A stretch of DNA of 64,000 nt, taken from assembly GCF_002914525.1 (NCBI RefSeq), contig NZ_LODW01000116.1, positions 1-64,000 of the forward strand. The letters are read 5' to 3'. A program made the position numbers and the translations under genes. Every line of letters starts with the position of its first letter. Position 1 is the first letter of the stretch. Source of the DNA: Rhizobium hidalgonense (GTDB lineage Bacteria > Pseudomonadota > Alphaproteobacteria > Rhizobiales > Rhizobiaceae). Under the pieces are notes generated by a model, which was not told where the DNA came from, did no database searches, and worked only from the letters and a program-made list of their open reading frames with translations. Below, piece by piece: positions 9,152-18,171 of the stretch.

Positions 9152-10146
9152 GCGGGCGCTCCTTCGGAGATCGCAGCCTGCCCGTAGACGGTGTCCGCCA
9201 AGGTTTCGATGCCATTTGCCTCCAGCAGGCGGCAGCCCGGCATCTTCAACGCTTCGAGCCGCGCGGCATCGATTGCGGCGGCGACCGTCGGTGCGAGCGG
9301 CAACGCCGTCGCGGAGATCGCACCGAACAGGAACGGAATGGCCTGGTCGAGCACGCGCATGACGATGCCATCCAGAGGCACGCCGCAGACGGTCGCGGGC
9401 TCGACGATGGCAATGCCAAGGCCTGCGCGCACTAACGAGAGCGCAGTCAGCGAGGCGTTGACGTCGATGATGCGATCGGGGGCCACCCCTGCCCGTTCCA
9501 ACGCCTCGTCGACGCGATGACGAAGCCGATACGGGTTTGCAAGCGTGATAATGCGACGCTCGGCAAGATCGGCCAGGCGAACGACGTCGTTCGCAGCGAG
9601 AGGATCTTCGGCGCCGATTGCGATCACGCACGGTGCTTCCGCGATCCAGTGGATGTCGAGACCGGGATGTTCGAGCGGCAGGCTCGATATTCCAAGATCG
9701 GCCGAGCGGGCGAGAACCGCCTGCACGACGTTTTCGGCGGCGAGCGCCTGAATGTGGAGATGACGCGGGATCAGGTCGGGTGAGACGGCGGCCAAAGCCT
9801 GCGGCAGGATTCCCGCGGCAAGAGACGGCGTCGCCGCGATGGTCAAGGTCGCGGGCTCGTCGAGACCGATCGCTTCGGCCCGTTCGCGGATGTGGGTCAG
9901 GCTGGCGAGATGACGTTCGACCTCGGCATGGAAGCGCAGACCGCGCGACGTCGGCTGGATGCGCGGACCGCTTCTGTGAAGGAGCGCGTAGCCCAGATCG
10001 GCTTCCAGGTCCTGGATCTGCCGCGTCACTGCCGGCTGCGAGCGGCCGAGCAGCCGGGCTGCGCCGGTGACGCTGCCGGCCGACATTACCGCCGCAAAAG
10101 CTTCGAGTTGCCGGATGTCGATCGGGTTTTTATTCATATTCAACAT
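9148..10146 (-). CDS. LysR-family transcriptional regulator
   Basis: A ~332-residue LysR protein. The winged helix-turn-helix is at residues ~8-67 (AGSVTGAARLLGRSQPAVTR), followed by an effector-binding domain. Candidate starts are ATG 10146 and ATG 10137 with a GGCGGTGG stretch just upstream; the frame is open to 10176. The stop overlaps the start of the monooxygenase gene by four bases, so the regulator is the first gene of the importer operon it probably controls. The 157-base gap to the divergent CMD gene would hold shared operators. It contains AT-rich stretches, but I could not assign a specific operator. Confidence 0.88.
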   Translation of the reverse strand: MLNMNKNPIDIRQLEAFAAVMSAGSVTGAARLLGRSQPAVTRQIQDLEADLGYALLHRSGPRIQPTSRGLRFHAEVERHLASLTHIRERAEAIGLDEPATLTIAATPSLAAGILPQALAAVSPDLIPRHLHIQALAAENVVQAVLARSADLGISSLPLEHPGLDIHWIAEAPCVIAIGAEDPLAANDVVRLADLAERRIITLANPYRLRHRVDEALERAGVAPDRIIDVNASLTALSLVRAGLGIAIVEPATVCGVPLDGIVMRVLDQAIPFLFGAISATALPLAPTVAAAIDAARLEALKMPGCRLLEANGIETLADTVYGQAAISEGAPA

Positions 10147-10303
10147 GAACCACCGCCATCCATGCTTTGGAAGCATGACGTTTCTATAATTTGAGTGGAC
10201 AATAGATAATTATTTCGCATTGATTGCAAGCCTTCATGCTATTTTGACATAATGAACTTCAGACCTATCTAATGCTCTCCCGCGAGAAGCAAAGGAGCTT
10301 GCC

Positions 10304-10786
10304 TTGACGCTCATCGAAACTCTTGCCGCCGTCAGACCCGGCTCGGCCCTGGGCGAGGCCATGGAAAAGCGCGCGGAGATCCTGCGCCTCAGCGAAGCCG
10401 CCCACGACGCAGTCCTTCTTCCGCGGGACGCCGGCGGCCTGTCGCATGGCCTCAGGGCGGCGCTTGCCGCCCGTATGGCCCGTCACAACCACGACGAAAA
10501 ACTGGCGAAGCACTACGATGAGCTCGTTAAAGATGCCGCCGAGGCATCGACAGCGCCGCTCGCCAGGCTGGGTACGAGCGTAACCGACGAGCGCATCGCA
10601 GAGATCGTCCGCCATGCGGACCGCCTGACCGTCGCGCCGCGCGAGGCGACGCGTGCTCACATCGAGGCACTGCGCAGCGTCGGCGTCAGCGACGCCGACA
10701 TCGTCCGGCTCTCGGAACTGGCGGCCTTCGTGAACTATCAGGTGCGCGTCATCGCAGGGCTGGCGCTGATCGGAGCAAGACAATGA
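10304..10786 (+). CDS. CMD-domain protein, resembling the Avi_7170 family
   Basis: A 160-residue all-helical protein related to carboxymuconolactone decarboxylases. It resembles the family named after Agrobacterium vitis Avi_7170, which is found paired with an AhpD-like partner; the family name is from memory. No CxxC redox pair is present in this member, unlike its partner. TTG 10304 is the start, with AAAGGAG seven bases upstream. The stop codon overlaps the next ATG (ATGA at 10783-10786), so the two products are made together. Its function is unknown. Confidence 0.8.
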   Translation: MTLIETLAAVRPGSALGEAMEKRAEILRLSEAAHDAVLLPRDAGGLSHGLRAALAARMARHNHDEKLAKHYDELVKDAAEASTAPLARLGTSVTDERIAEIVRHADRLTVAPREATRAHIEALRSVGVSDADIVRLSELAAFVNYQVRVIAGLALIGARQ

Positions 10787-11358
10787 GCGAAGTCATCCAC
10801 AGCTTCACCACAACGGTTCCCCGCTGGCAGCCCTATGTCGTGCCCGTCGATCTCGCGACCGCGACCGAGGAGCAGCGCGCGGCGATGCAGGTGACGCCGT
10901 CCAACAAGGGCATCTCGCCCTATGTGCTGACGCTCGCTCACGATCCGGAATCGCTCGCCGTCCGCTCGCCGCTGTTCAATCTGATCATGTACGGCAAGGA
11001 CGGGCTGTCTCCGGGTGAACGCGAGCTGGGCGCCACCGCCGCCTCCATCGTCAACCGCTGCGTCTATTGCGCCGCCGTCCATTCGTCCCGCTTCATCAGC
11101 CACACCAAGCGGACGGATGTGATTGACTCCATCTTCGCCGACGGGCTCGATGCCGAGCTTGACGAGCACCTCCAGGCCATCTTCGACTTCGCCGCCCGTC
11201 TCTCCGCGACGCCGCCCGAAGCGGCGGAGGCGGACGCGCAGGCTATCGCCGACATCGGCCTCTCCGAGCTTGAAGCCCTGGACCTCGTCCTGTCGTCTGC
11301 CATCTTCGGCTGGGCGAACCGCTTGATGCACACGCTCGGCGAGCCGGTAAAAGATTGA
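10783..11358 (+). CDS. Alkylhydroperoxidase (AhpD/CMD) domain protein, resembling the Avi_7169 family
   Basis: A 191-residue protein with the AhpD-type redox motif CVYCAAVHS near residue 92 (CxxC followed by His), as in peroxidase-type members of the carboxymuconolactone decarboxylase superfamily. It is translationally coupled to the preceding CMD gene. The pair is divergent from the LysR/monooxygenase/ABC operon, an arrangement that suggests it disposes of peroxide or another reactive product made by the monooxygenase. That role is inferred from context. Confidence 0.85.
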   Translation: MSEVIHSFTTTVPRWQPYVVPVDLATATEEQRAAMQVTPSNKGISPYVLTLAHDPESLAVRSPLFNLIMYGKDGLSPGERELGATAASIVNRCVYCAAVHSSRFISHTKRTDVIDSIFADGLDAELDEHLQAIFDFAARLSATPPEAAEADAQAIADIGLSELEALDLVLSSAIFGWANRLMHTLGEPVKD

Positions 11359-11467
11359 TGCCGTCAGCAGCGCTGCCGATCGCCGCGATGCCGGGGATGG
11401 GCTAGCGCCGAGCTCGATCGAAGCAGGTGTCGGAAAACCAAGCGCCAGATCAGGAGAGTAACAGTGT

Positions 11468-12721
11468 TTGCCGGCGCCGAGCCGGTTTCTCAAAAGCAAG
11501 ATGAGATCGAGGCCGATGAAAGAGGTGCGAAGCATTCAGCCGATGACATGGCTTTTCGCAGCCCGTTCTTTGCGCGACTTCGGCGACGGGTTCGTCGCCA
11601 TCCTGTTGCCGGTCTATCTGCTGGCTCTCGGCTTTTCGCCGCTGCAGGTCGGCGTCGTTGCCACCGCATCCCTGTTCGGCTCTGCGCTCCTAACCATCAT
11701 CATCGGATTTCTTGGCGCGCATCATGATCTCCGCCGCCTGCTTCTGGCCGCCGCTGGCTTGATGGTCGCCACTGGTATCGCTGTACCCATGATCACCGAC
11801 TATGGGTTGCTGCTGGTGGTCGCCTTTGCCGGCACGATCAATCCTTCGGCCGGCAGTGTGAGCATCTTCGTGCCCCTTGAGCACGCGGTCGTTGCCCGCG
11901 AAGCAACCAGCGCCGATCGCACGATGATGTTCGCTCGCTACAGCCTCGTCGGGGCCCTCGCGAGCGCCGGCGGCGGCCTCGCCGCAGCGCTGCCCGATGT
12001 GATGACGCGGCTGGGGATGGCGCAACTGACTTCGATCAAGCTGATGTTCATTGTCTATGCGCTGGTCGGCATTCTCGGCAGCCTTTGTTATGCACGCATA
12101 CCGCCGCGTCCGGTGCGTCACGAAACCGACATACCGGCGGCACTCGGACCTTCACGCGCCATCGTCCTGAAGCTCGCCGCGCTCTTTAGTCTCGACGCCT
12201 TTGCTGGAGGTTTCGTGGTTCAGTCCCTGCTCGCCCTGTGGCTGTTCGAACGTTTCGATCTTTCACTATCCGAAGCCGGAGTGTTTTTCTTCTGGACGGG
12301 TCTGCTGTCGGCGTTCTCATTTCCTGTCGCCGCTTGGCTATCGAAGCGGGTGGGGCTCATCAATACCATGGTGTTCACCCACGTTCCGTCCAGCATTGCC
12401 CTTGGCCTCGCCGCATTCGCACCCACCTTGCCCCTAACGGTCATATTGCTGCTCATTCGAGCCGCGCTCTCGCAGATGGACGTGCCGACCCGCTCTTCCT
12501 ATGTGATGGCCGTTGTCACCGAGGCGGAGCGTGCCGCAGCCGCAAGCTTCACGTCGGTGCCGCGAAGCCTCGCCGCGGCGGCCAGCCCAGCACTCGCAGG
12601 TGCTCTCTTCGCTGCATCCTATCGGGCTTGGCCACTCCTCATCTGTGCCACACTGAAAATCACCTATGACCTGCTGCTGCTATGGCAGTTCCGGCACCTC
12701 AAACCGCCCGGGGAAGGTTAA
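11468..12721 (+). CDS. Major facilitator superfamily transporter
   Basis: A ~400-417-residue integral membrane protein with about 12 hydrophobic segments. The first pair is joined by a loop after ARSLRDFGDGFVAILLPVYL. The start is ambiguous. TTG 11468 has AGGAG eleven bases upstream; ATG 11501, 11516 and 11543 are in frame and would shorten a non-membrane leader. The best-spaced start codon for that ribosome site is GTG 11464, but it opens a different frame that ends at 11727. The substrate is unknown. The stop codon (TAA) shares a base with the ATG of the GYD relic that follows. Confidence 0.85.
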   Translation: MPAPSRFLKSKMRSRPMKEVRSIQPMTWLFAARSLRDFGDGFVAILLPVYLLALGFSPLQVGVVATASLFGSALLTIIIGFLGAHHDLRRLLLAAAGLMVATGIAVPMITDYGLLLVVAFAGTINPSAGSVSIFVPLEHAVVAREATSADRTMMFARYSLVGALASAGGGLAAALPDVMTRLGMAQLTSIKLMFIVYALVGILGSLCYARIPPRPVRHETDIPAALGPSRAIVLKLAALFSLDAFAGGFVVQSLLALWLFERFDLSLSEAGVFFFWTGLLSAFSFPVAAWLSKRVGLINTMVFTHVPSSIALGLAAFAPTLPLTVILLLIRAALSQMDVPTRSSYVMAVVTEAERAAAASFTSVPRSLAAAASPALAGALFAASYRAWPLLICATLKITYDLLLLWQFRHLKPPGEG

Positions 12722-12837
12722 TGGATCGCCTGCACAGATCCTCGCAACTAAACGGCAAACTCCATGGGTTCTGGTACGTCTTCGGCGAGGTTGACGGGTG
12801 GAATTTGTGGGAGGCGCCTGACAACGCATCGATGGCC
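12721..12837 (+). pseudogene. GYD-domain protein remnant
   Basis: The frame from ATG 12721 encodes LNGKLHGFWYVFGEVDG and continues NLWEAPDNASMA, which looks like the central strand-turn-strand of GYD-domain proteins (small ferredoxin-like-fold proteins of unknown function). The usual ~30 N-terminal residues are missing. After ~12837 the similarity stops and the frame runs on into the antisense of the permease gene, so this is best read as a relic. Its ATG overlaps the transporter stop as TAATG. Recognition is by eye only. Confidence 0.5.
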
Positions 12838-13023
12838 CACCGGCAACTAGGCCGCAGCACCGCGATCTTTCGGACCGCCCTCGCGCTCAAGAGTCGCGTC
12901 GCAAGATCGCTGCACAGTGTTGCGCGATTTGCGAGGCTAAGGGTTCATCAATCTGTTCGGGCTGGCCCCTCACCGACGGCCAGTTCGCTGCTATTTTGCG
13001 GCGTCGGATCGAGGCGTCTTCGT

Positions 13024-14022
13024 CTACTCGCTCTGCCGCAAATTCCGGATCCGATCGAACAGCACCGCCAGCACGATCGCTCCGCCGATAAACGTCCCCT
13101 GCCAGAACGCATTGATGCCGAGCAGGCCGAGGCTGTTGCGGATCACTTCGATCAGCGCCGCCCCGACCAGGGCGCCGAAGGCCGTGCCGACGCCGCCGGC
13201 GAGGTTGGCGCCGCCGATGACGGCGGCGGCGATCACCTGAAGCTCCATACCGGCGCCGATATTGGTGGTGACGGCGCCGAGCCAGCCGGTCTGGACGATG
13301 CCGGCAATGCCGGCCGAGAGCGCCGAGATCATATAGACGGCGACTTTGATACGGCGCACGGGAACGCCGGTCAGGGTCGCGGCATGCTCGTTGCCGCCGA
13401 TCGCGAAAATATAGCGGCCGAACCGCGTCCAGCGCAGCACGAAGCCGGTGAGCAGCGCCAGAATGACCATGTAGAGCACCGGATTGGCGATGCCGAAGAA
13501 CCAGGCGCCGCCGCCGAGTGCCAGGAGCTTGTCGTGATCGGGGCCGAACTGGAAGACGACGGTGTTGTTCGAGGCGACCATCGCTAGGCTCCGCGCAATC
13601 GACAGCATGCCGAGCGTCACCACGAAGGGCGGGAAATTGAGATAGGCGATCAGCACGCCGTTGAAGGCGCCGATCACCAGCGCCGTGACGATCGCCGCCG
13701 TTATGCCGATCTCAATGGAGTAACCGGCGTTCATGGTCACCGCCAGCACCATGCTGCAGAGGCAGAGCACCGATCCCACCGACAGGTCAATGCCGCCGGT
13801 GATGATGACAAGCGTCATACCGAGCGCGATGATGGCGACGAAGGTGACGTTGCGGGTGATGTTGTAGAGGTTCTTCGCCGTCGCAAAGGAATCGGTGGCG
13901 AAGGACAGGAAAAGGCAGGCCAGAAGCACGGCGATCAGCACCCAGAATGTCTGGCCGCCGACGAACTCCGCAAGCCGGCTTCGCTGCTTCTGTGCAATTG
14001 TCTGGTCCAGTGTCACTGCCAT
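13024..14022 (-). CDS. Sugar ABC transporter permease (RbsC/FrcC type)
   Basis: A 332-residue inner-membrane permease of the ribose/fructose/xylose class with about ten hydrophobic segments. The family-typical VIITGGIDLSVGSVL is near residue 91, and GGANLAGGVGTAFGALVGA is near 265. It follows the ATPase gene by 67 bases on the same strand; with that ATPase and the binding protein at 16112-17101 it would form one importer. The single-domain ATPase points to an FrcABC-like system. The sugar cannot be assigned. Confidence 0.9.
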   Translation of the reverse strand: MAVTLDQTIAQKQRSRLAEFVGGQTFWVLIAVLLACLFLSFATDSFATAKNLYNITRNVTFVAIIALGMTLVIITGGIDLSVGSVLCLCSMVLAVTMNAGYSIEIGITAAIVTALVIGAFNGVLIAYLNFPPFVVTLGMLSIARSLAMVASNNTVVFQFGPDHDKLLALGGGAWFFGIANPVLYMVILALLTGFVLRWTRFGRYIFAIGGNEHAATLTGVPVRRIKVAVYMISALSAGIAGIVQTGWLGAVTTNIGAGMELQVIAAAVIGGANLAGGVGTAFGALVGAALIEVIRNSLGLLGINAFWQGTFIGGAIVLAVLFDRIRNLRQSE

Positions 14023-14089
14023 TTCGACCTCTCACTCCAGATAGACATTCCCGTCGGCGGTATTTCTCCCGCGGGATAAGCGGCGCGGC

Positions 14090-14833
14090 TCAAACCTGTT
14101 CGATGGCGCCTGTTATCAGACCCGTCACTTCCTCAGGCGAACTCGCGGCAATCGCCTTGTCGGCGACTTTCCGGCCGCGGCGCATGACGATCACCCGGTC
14201 GGCGACGGTGAAAACATCGGGCATGCGATGGCTGATCAGCACGACCGCGATGCCGCGGTCCCGCAGCTCGCGGATCAGATTGAGCACCTCGGCCACCTGG
14301 CGGACGGAGATCGCCGCAGTCGGCTCGTCCATCAGCACGATCTTTGCTTCCGACAGCATGGTGCGCCCGATCGCCACCGCCTGCCGCTGGCCGCCCGACA
14401 TCTGCTTGACCAGATCGCGGGGGCGCGTTTCCGATTTCAACTCCTTGAAGATCTCGCCGGCGCGCCGGTACATCGTCTTGTAATCGAGGACGCGAAACGG
14501 GCCGATGCCGCGGCGGAGTTCCCGCCCGAGGAAGACGTTGGCGGCCGCCGTCAGATTGTTGCAAAGCGCCAGATCCTGATGGACGATCTCAATGCCGTGC
14601 TGGCGCGCCTCGACCGGGCGGTGCAGGACGATGTCCCGCCCCTCCAGACGCATCGTGCCCTCGCTCGGCCGGAAATTGCCGGCGATCATCTTGACCAGCG
14701 TGCTTTTGCCGGCGCCGTTATCGCCCATCAGGCCGACAACCTGGCCGGCTTCAAGCGCGAAGGACACGTCGTTGACCGCCTGGATGGCGCCGAAATGTTT
14801 TGAGATATTGGTGAGTTCGAGAACCGCGACCAG
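14090..14833 (-). CDS. Sugar ABC transporter ATPase, single nucleotide-binding domain, probable CTG start
   Basis: Walker A is GDNGAGKST, the signature is MSGGQRQAVAIGR and Walker B is IVLMDEPTAAI. At ~247 residues it has one nucleotide-binding domain, like FrcA and unlike the duplicated RbsA. The first ordinary start codon in frame is GTG 14767, but it would remove the first strand (VLELTNISKHFGAIQAVND), which is plainly coding. No ATG, GTG or TTG exists upstream before the stop near 14947. CTG 14831-14833 has GGGGAGGG eight bases upstream and is my preferred start. A one-base indel in the T run 14931-14934 joining an ATG at 14948 is the alternative. Confidence 0.82.
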   Translation of the reverse strand: MVAVLELTNISKHFGAIQAVNDVSFALEAGQVVGLMGDNGAGKSTLVKMIAGNFRPSEGTMRLEGRDIVLHRPVEARQHGIEIVHQDLALCNNLTAAANVFLGRELRRGIGPFRVLDYKTMYRRAGEIFKELKSETRPRDLVKQMSGGQRQAVAIGRTMLSEAKIVLMDEPTAAISVRQVAEVLNLIRELRDRGIAVVLISHRMPDVFTVADRVIVMRRGRKVADKAIAASSPEEVTGLITGAIEQV

Positions 14834-15082
14834 CCGACTACCCTCCCCGGAACCTGCAGGCCTGCCTTCGCCGCCGGTTGCCGGTTGCCAGTCAGACGCC
14901 TGCGATCTCGCTCGGCCGATCTCCTCCCGGAAAAGCGATTGCGTTCATTAATGCAAAAGCGCCAGGAATCGTCAATCAAATGTCGGCTAAAATAGCCCCT
15001 CATCACAAAAATCTATTTTGTACGACAAATACAGATTGACGCCGGAAACGCGTGCATATTAGCTGTTACTGGGGAGAGAGGT

Positions 15083-16063
15083 ATGCTGATCCTTGTCACC
15101 GGGGCTACCGGCAAGGTCGGGCGGCGCTTCATTACTGGGCTGCTTGACGAGCCACGATTTTCCAAAGCACGCGTTCGCGCGCTTTGCCATAATCGCGTGC
15201 TTGCGGAGACCGACCGCATCAGTGTCGTGAAGGGCTCGATCGCCGACAGCGAAGTCGTCGCGGCGGCGATGGACGGTGTCACCCATGTCGTGCACCTCGC
15301 CACCTGTAAGGAAATCCCTGCCGATGTCATGGATATCACTGTCAAGGGCCTGTTCTGGCTGCTCGAGGCGTTCCGCACCAGCCCCACGGCAAAGCAGTTC
15401 ATCCTAATCGGCGGCGATGCCGGCATCGGGCATTTCTTCTATCGCCATGACGGACCGGTGACCGAACAGACGCCGCATCGCGCCTATCCCGGATGTTATG
15501 CGCTCTCCAAGGTGCTGGAAGAGGTGATGCTCGAGCAGTTCACCATCCAGTACGGCATCAACAGCTGCTGCCTGCGGGCGCCGTGGATCATGGAGAAGGA
15601 CGATTTCAGGTTCACGCTGTCCTTCGGCGACGATGTCTTCGGCGGGCCGGACTGGAAGACGCTGGTGCCGCCGGCCGATGCCGAACGTTACGCGCATGAT
15701 GGCACGGTGCCGCTGCTACGCGATGCCGACGGCCGGCCGCTGAAGCGCAATTTCGTGCATGTCGATGATCTCGTCGCGGCGATCCTTGCGGCAATCGACA
15801 ATCCGCGCGCCAAGGGCGAGCTTTTCAACATCTCGATGGATCGACCCGTCGATTACGGCGAGGTCGCAGCACACCTGGCCCGCACGCGCGGGCTCGGCTC
15901 GGTCGACATATCAAGCCAGTTTCACTCGAACTGGATGGACAATAGCAAGGCCAGATATCTCTTGGACTGGGAACCGGTCTACGATCTGGAGAAGCTGATC
16001 AATTCGGCTTGGGACTACCAGCGTTCGAAGGAGGAGCCTCGAGTCGTCTGGTATCCAGGTTGA
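15083..16063 (+). CDS. NAD-dependent epimerase/dehydratase (extended SDR)
   Basis: A 326-residue extended short-chain dehydrogenase. The N-terminal nucleotide loop is VTGATGKVGRR, and the active-site YALSK is near residue 140. GGGGAGAG precedes the ATG. It diverges from the sugar transporter ATPase and lies 48 bases ahead of the sugar-binding protein gene, so it probably modifies the imported sugar or its nucleotide derivative. The reaction cannot be told from sequence. Confidence 0.85.
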   Translation: MLILVTGATGKVGRRFITGLLDEPRFSKARVRALCHNRVLAETDRISVVKGSIADSEVVAAAMDGVTHVVHLATCKEIPADVMDITVKGLFWLLEAFRTSPTAKQFILIGGDAGIGHFFYRHDGPVTEQTPHRAYPGCYALSKVLEEVMLEQFTIQYGINSCCLRAPWIMEKDDFRFTLSFGDDVFGGPDWKTLVPPADAERYAHDGTVPLLRDADGRPLKRNFVHVDDLVAAILAAIDNPRAKGELFNISMDRPVDYGEVAAHLARTRGLGSVDISSQFHSNWMDNSKARYLLDWEPVYDLEKLINSAWDYQRSKEEPRVVWYPG

Positions 16064-16111
16064 TGACGCGGCGGGTGCAGAAGCGCCCGTCTTTTTCAAT
16101 GGGAGGAAGCT

Positions 16112-17101
16112 ATGAGGAAGGCATTATTGCTTACAGCTGCAGTCCTGGCGCTGACGGCCGGTCAGTCCCTGGCCGCCAAGAAGCAGCTGGTCATCGTCGT
16201 CAAAGGCCTCGACAACCCGTTCTTCGAGGCGATCAACCAGGGTTGCCAAAAGTGGAACAAGGAAAACGCATCCGCCGAATATGAATGCTTCTACACCGGC
16301 CCGGCATCGACCTCCGATGAAGCCGGCGAGGCGCAGATCGTCCAGGATATGCTGGGGAAAGCCGATACCGCCGCCATCGCCATCTCGCCCTCGAACGCCA
16401 AGCTGATCGCCCAGACGCTGAAGACGGCCAATCCGAGCGTTCCCGTCATGACGCTCGATGCCGATCTTGCAGCTGACGACGCAGCGCTGCGCAAGACCTA
16501 TCTCGGCACCGACAACTATCTGATGGGCGCCAAGATCGGCGAATACATCAAGAAGGCCAAGCCGAACGGCGGCAAGATCTGCACCATCGAAGGCAATCCC
16601 GGCGCCGACAACATCCTGCGCCGCGCCCAGGGCATGCGTGACACGCTGAGCGGCCAGAAGGATCTCCCCGCGCTGAAGGGTGAAGGCGGCTGGACGGAGG
16701 TTGCCGGCTGCCCTGTTTTCACCAATGACGATGGCGCCAAGGGCGTTCAAGCGATGACCGACATCCTCGCCGCCAATCCCGACCTCGACGCCTTCGGCAT
16801 TATGGGCGGCTGGCCGCTGTTCGGCGCCCCGCAGCCCTATCGCGACCTGTTCAAACCGATGGCCGACAAGATCGCCAAGAACGAATTCGTCATCGGCGCC
16901 GCCGACACGATCGGCGACGAAGTGGCGATCGCCAAGGAGGGACTGGTCACCGCGCTCGTCGGCCAGCGGCCGTTCGAAATGGGATATAAGGCGCCAACCG
17001 TGATGATGGACCTGATCGCTGGGAAGAAGGTCGAGGATCCGGTGTTTACCGGGCTGGATGAATGCACCAAGGATACTGTCGACACCTGCATTCAAAAGTG
17101 A
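16112..17101 (+). CDS. Sugar ABC transporter substrate-binding protein
   Basis: A 329-residue periplasmic binding protein of the ribose/xylose type (Peripla_BP_4). A Sec signal peptide with an SLAA cleavage region covers residues ~1-21. Landmarks include GLDNPFFEAINQGCQ, AIAISPSNAKLIAQTL and a C-terminal region with two cysteines (Cys at ~319 and ~327) that could form a disulphide. GGGAGG precedes the ATG at good spacing. It is co-directional with the epimerase and divergent from its permease and ATPase. Confidence 0.9.
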   Translation: MRKALLLTAAVLALTAGQSLAAKKQLVIVVKGLDNPFFEAINQGCQKWNKENASAEYECFYTGPASTSDEAGEAQIVQDMLGKADTAAIAISPSNAKLIAQTLKTANPSVPVMTLDADLAADDAALRKTYLGTDNYLMGAKIGEYIKKAKPNGGKICTIEGNPGADNILRRAQGMRDTLSGQKDLPALKGEGGWTEVAGCPVFTNDDGAKGVQAMTDILAANPDLDAFGIMGGWPLFGAPQPYRDLFKPMADKIAKNEFVIGAADTIGDEVAIAKEGLVTALVGQRPFEMGYKAPTVMMDLIAGKKVEDPVFTGLDECTKDTVDTCIQK

Positions 17102-17127
17102 TGCTGGCATTCGATAAATGACGCGGC

Positions 17128-17157
17128 TCGGAGCGTCCACGCGTGTGGGCGCTCCGA
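17128..17157. terminator. Hairpin between convergent genes
   Basis: A near-perfect 13-bp inverted repeat (TCGGAGCGTCCAC with its complement, one G-T pair, four-base loop) lies between the sugar-binding-protein gene and the convergent LysR gene. It is placed as a shared terminator. There is no clear T run on either strand. Confidence 0.5.
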
Positions 17158-17160
17158 TGA

Positions 17161-18039
17161 TCATGCCGGGCTCAGTTGCGAACCCAGCCAATCCGTAAAT
17201 GCGCGCATCGCCGCCGTGACCGGCCGCGATTGCAAGCGCGTCAGCCAGTAGCTGCCGAGCGATATGGCGGTGGCGAAGGGCTGGACGACCGCGCCTGACG
17301 CCAGATGCCGTGTGAACATCGATGGCGGCGCGAGCGCGATGCCGAGCCCATGGAGGGCGGCCTCCATCATGCCGACGGAGGAATCGAAGACGATACCGGC
17401 ATTGACCTGCGCTGCCGGCGGAACGCCTGCCGCCTGAAACCAGGTGCTCCATTCCTCGGTTCGATAGCTGCGCAGCAACGTCGCGCCGGCAAGGTCTGCG
17501 GGCGATTGCAGATGTTCCGCCAGCTTGGGGATGCAGAGGGGCGAGAGCGGCGCTTCGAACAGGCGTTGCGCCTCGGTGCCGTGCCAAGAACCGCTGCCGA
17601 AGCGGATGGCGAAATCCAGCCCTTCGGCGGCCGGATCGACCCGGTTGTTGTTGGTGGAAATGCGGAGATCGACAAAGGTATGCCGGCGCTGGAAATCCGA
17701 GAGCCTCGGCAACAGCCAGCCAACGGCAAATGTCCCGACAACGCCGAGGAACAGCAATTCCCGCACCTGCCCGGCTTCGATCCTGTCCAGCGTCGTCGCC
17801 ATCTGGTCGAACGACGCCGTCACCGTCGGGAGCAGCGCTTCGCCTTCCGCGGTGATTTTCAAACCGCGGGGGAGACGCTGGAACAGGGCCACCCCCAATC
17901 GCCTCTCCAGGCCTTTGACCTGCTGGCTGACGGCCGCCTGAGTGACGCAGAGCTCGATCGCGGCGCGGGTGAAGCTCAGATGCCGTGCGGAGGCCTCGAA
18001 GGCGCGCAGGCCGTTCAAGGGGAGGAATTGCCGAACCAT
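17161..18039 (-). CDS. LysR-family regulator, AmpR/GcvA-like
   Basis: A 292-residue LysR protein whose N-terminus (LPLNGLRAFEASARHLSFTR) is typical of the GcvA/AmpR branch. The helix-turn-helix runs through residues ~20-40 and a substrate-binding-protein-like effector domain follows. It is divergent from an AmpC-type beta-lactamase gene with 132 bases between the starts, the classical ampR-ampC layout. It therefore probably senses muropeptides and controls ampC; this is inference from position and family. Confidence 0.85.
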   Translation of the reverse strand: MVRQFLPLNGLRAFEASARHLSFTRAAIELCVTQAAVSQQVKGLERRLGVALFQRLPRGLKITAEGEALLPTVTASFDQMATTLDRIEAGQVRELLFLGVVGTFAVGWLLPRLSDFQRRHTFVDLRISTNNNRVDPAAEGLDFAIRFGSGSWHGTEAQRLFEAPLSPLCIPKLAEHLQSPADLAGATLLRSYRTEEWSTWFQAAGVPPAAQVNAGIVFDSSVGMMEAALHGLGIALAPPSMFTRHLASGAVVQPFATAISLGSYWLTRLQSRPVTAAMRAFTDWLGSQLSPA

Positions 18040-18171
18040 TGTGAGCCCTAGATTTTCTTTTGGCTGCTGCGAGATATCATCATTTGTGATTGCAAAATAG
18101 CGCCGTTAAACGTCGTCGCCATCGGCCTTTGCGCCGCTTTTGGATGCCTGTCGATTTGGAGGATGACGGCT

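Noticed and set aside
11464..11727. GTG with an ideal ribosome site opening an 88-codon frame
   Set aside because: The frame overlaps the start of the MFS gene, encodes an Arg-rich sequence without similarity and soon stops. It is mentioned only because it complicates the MFS start.
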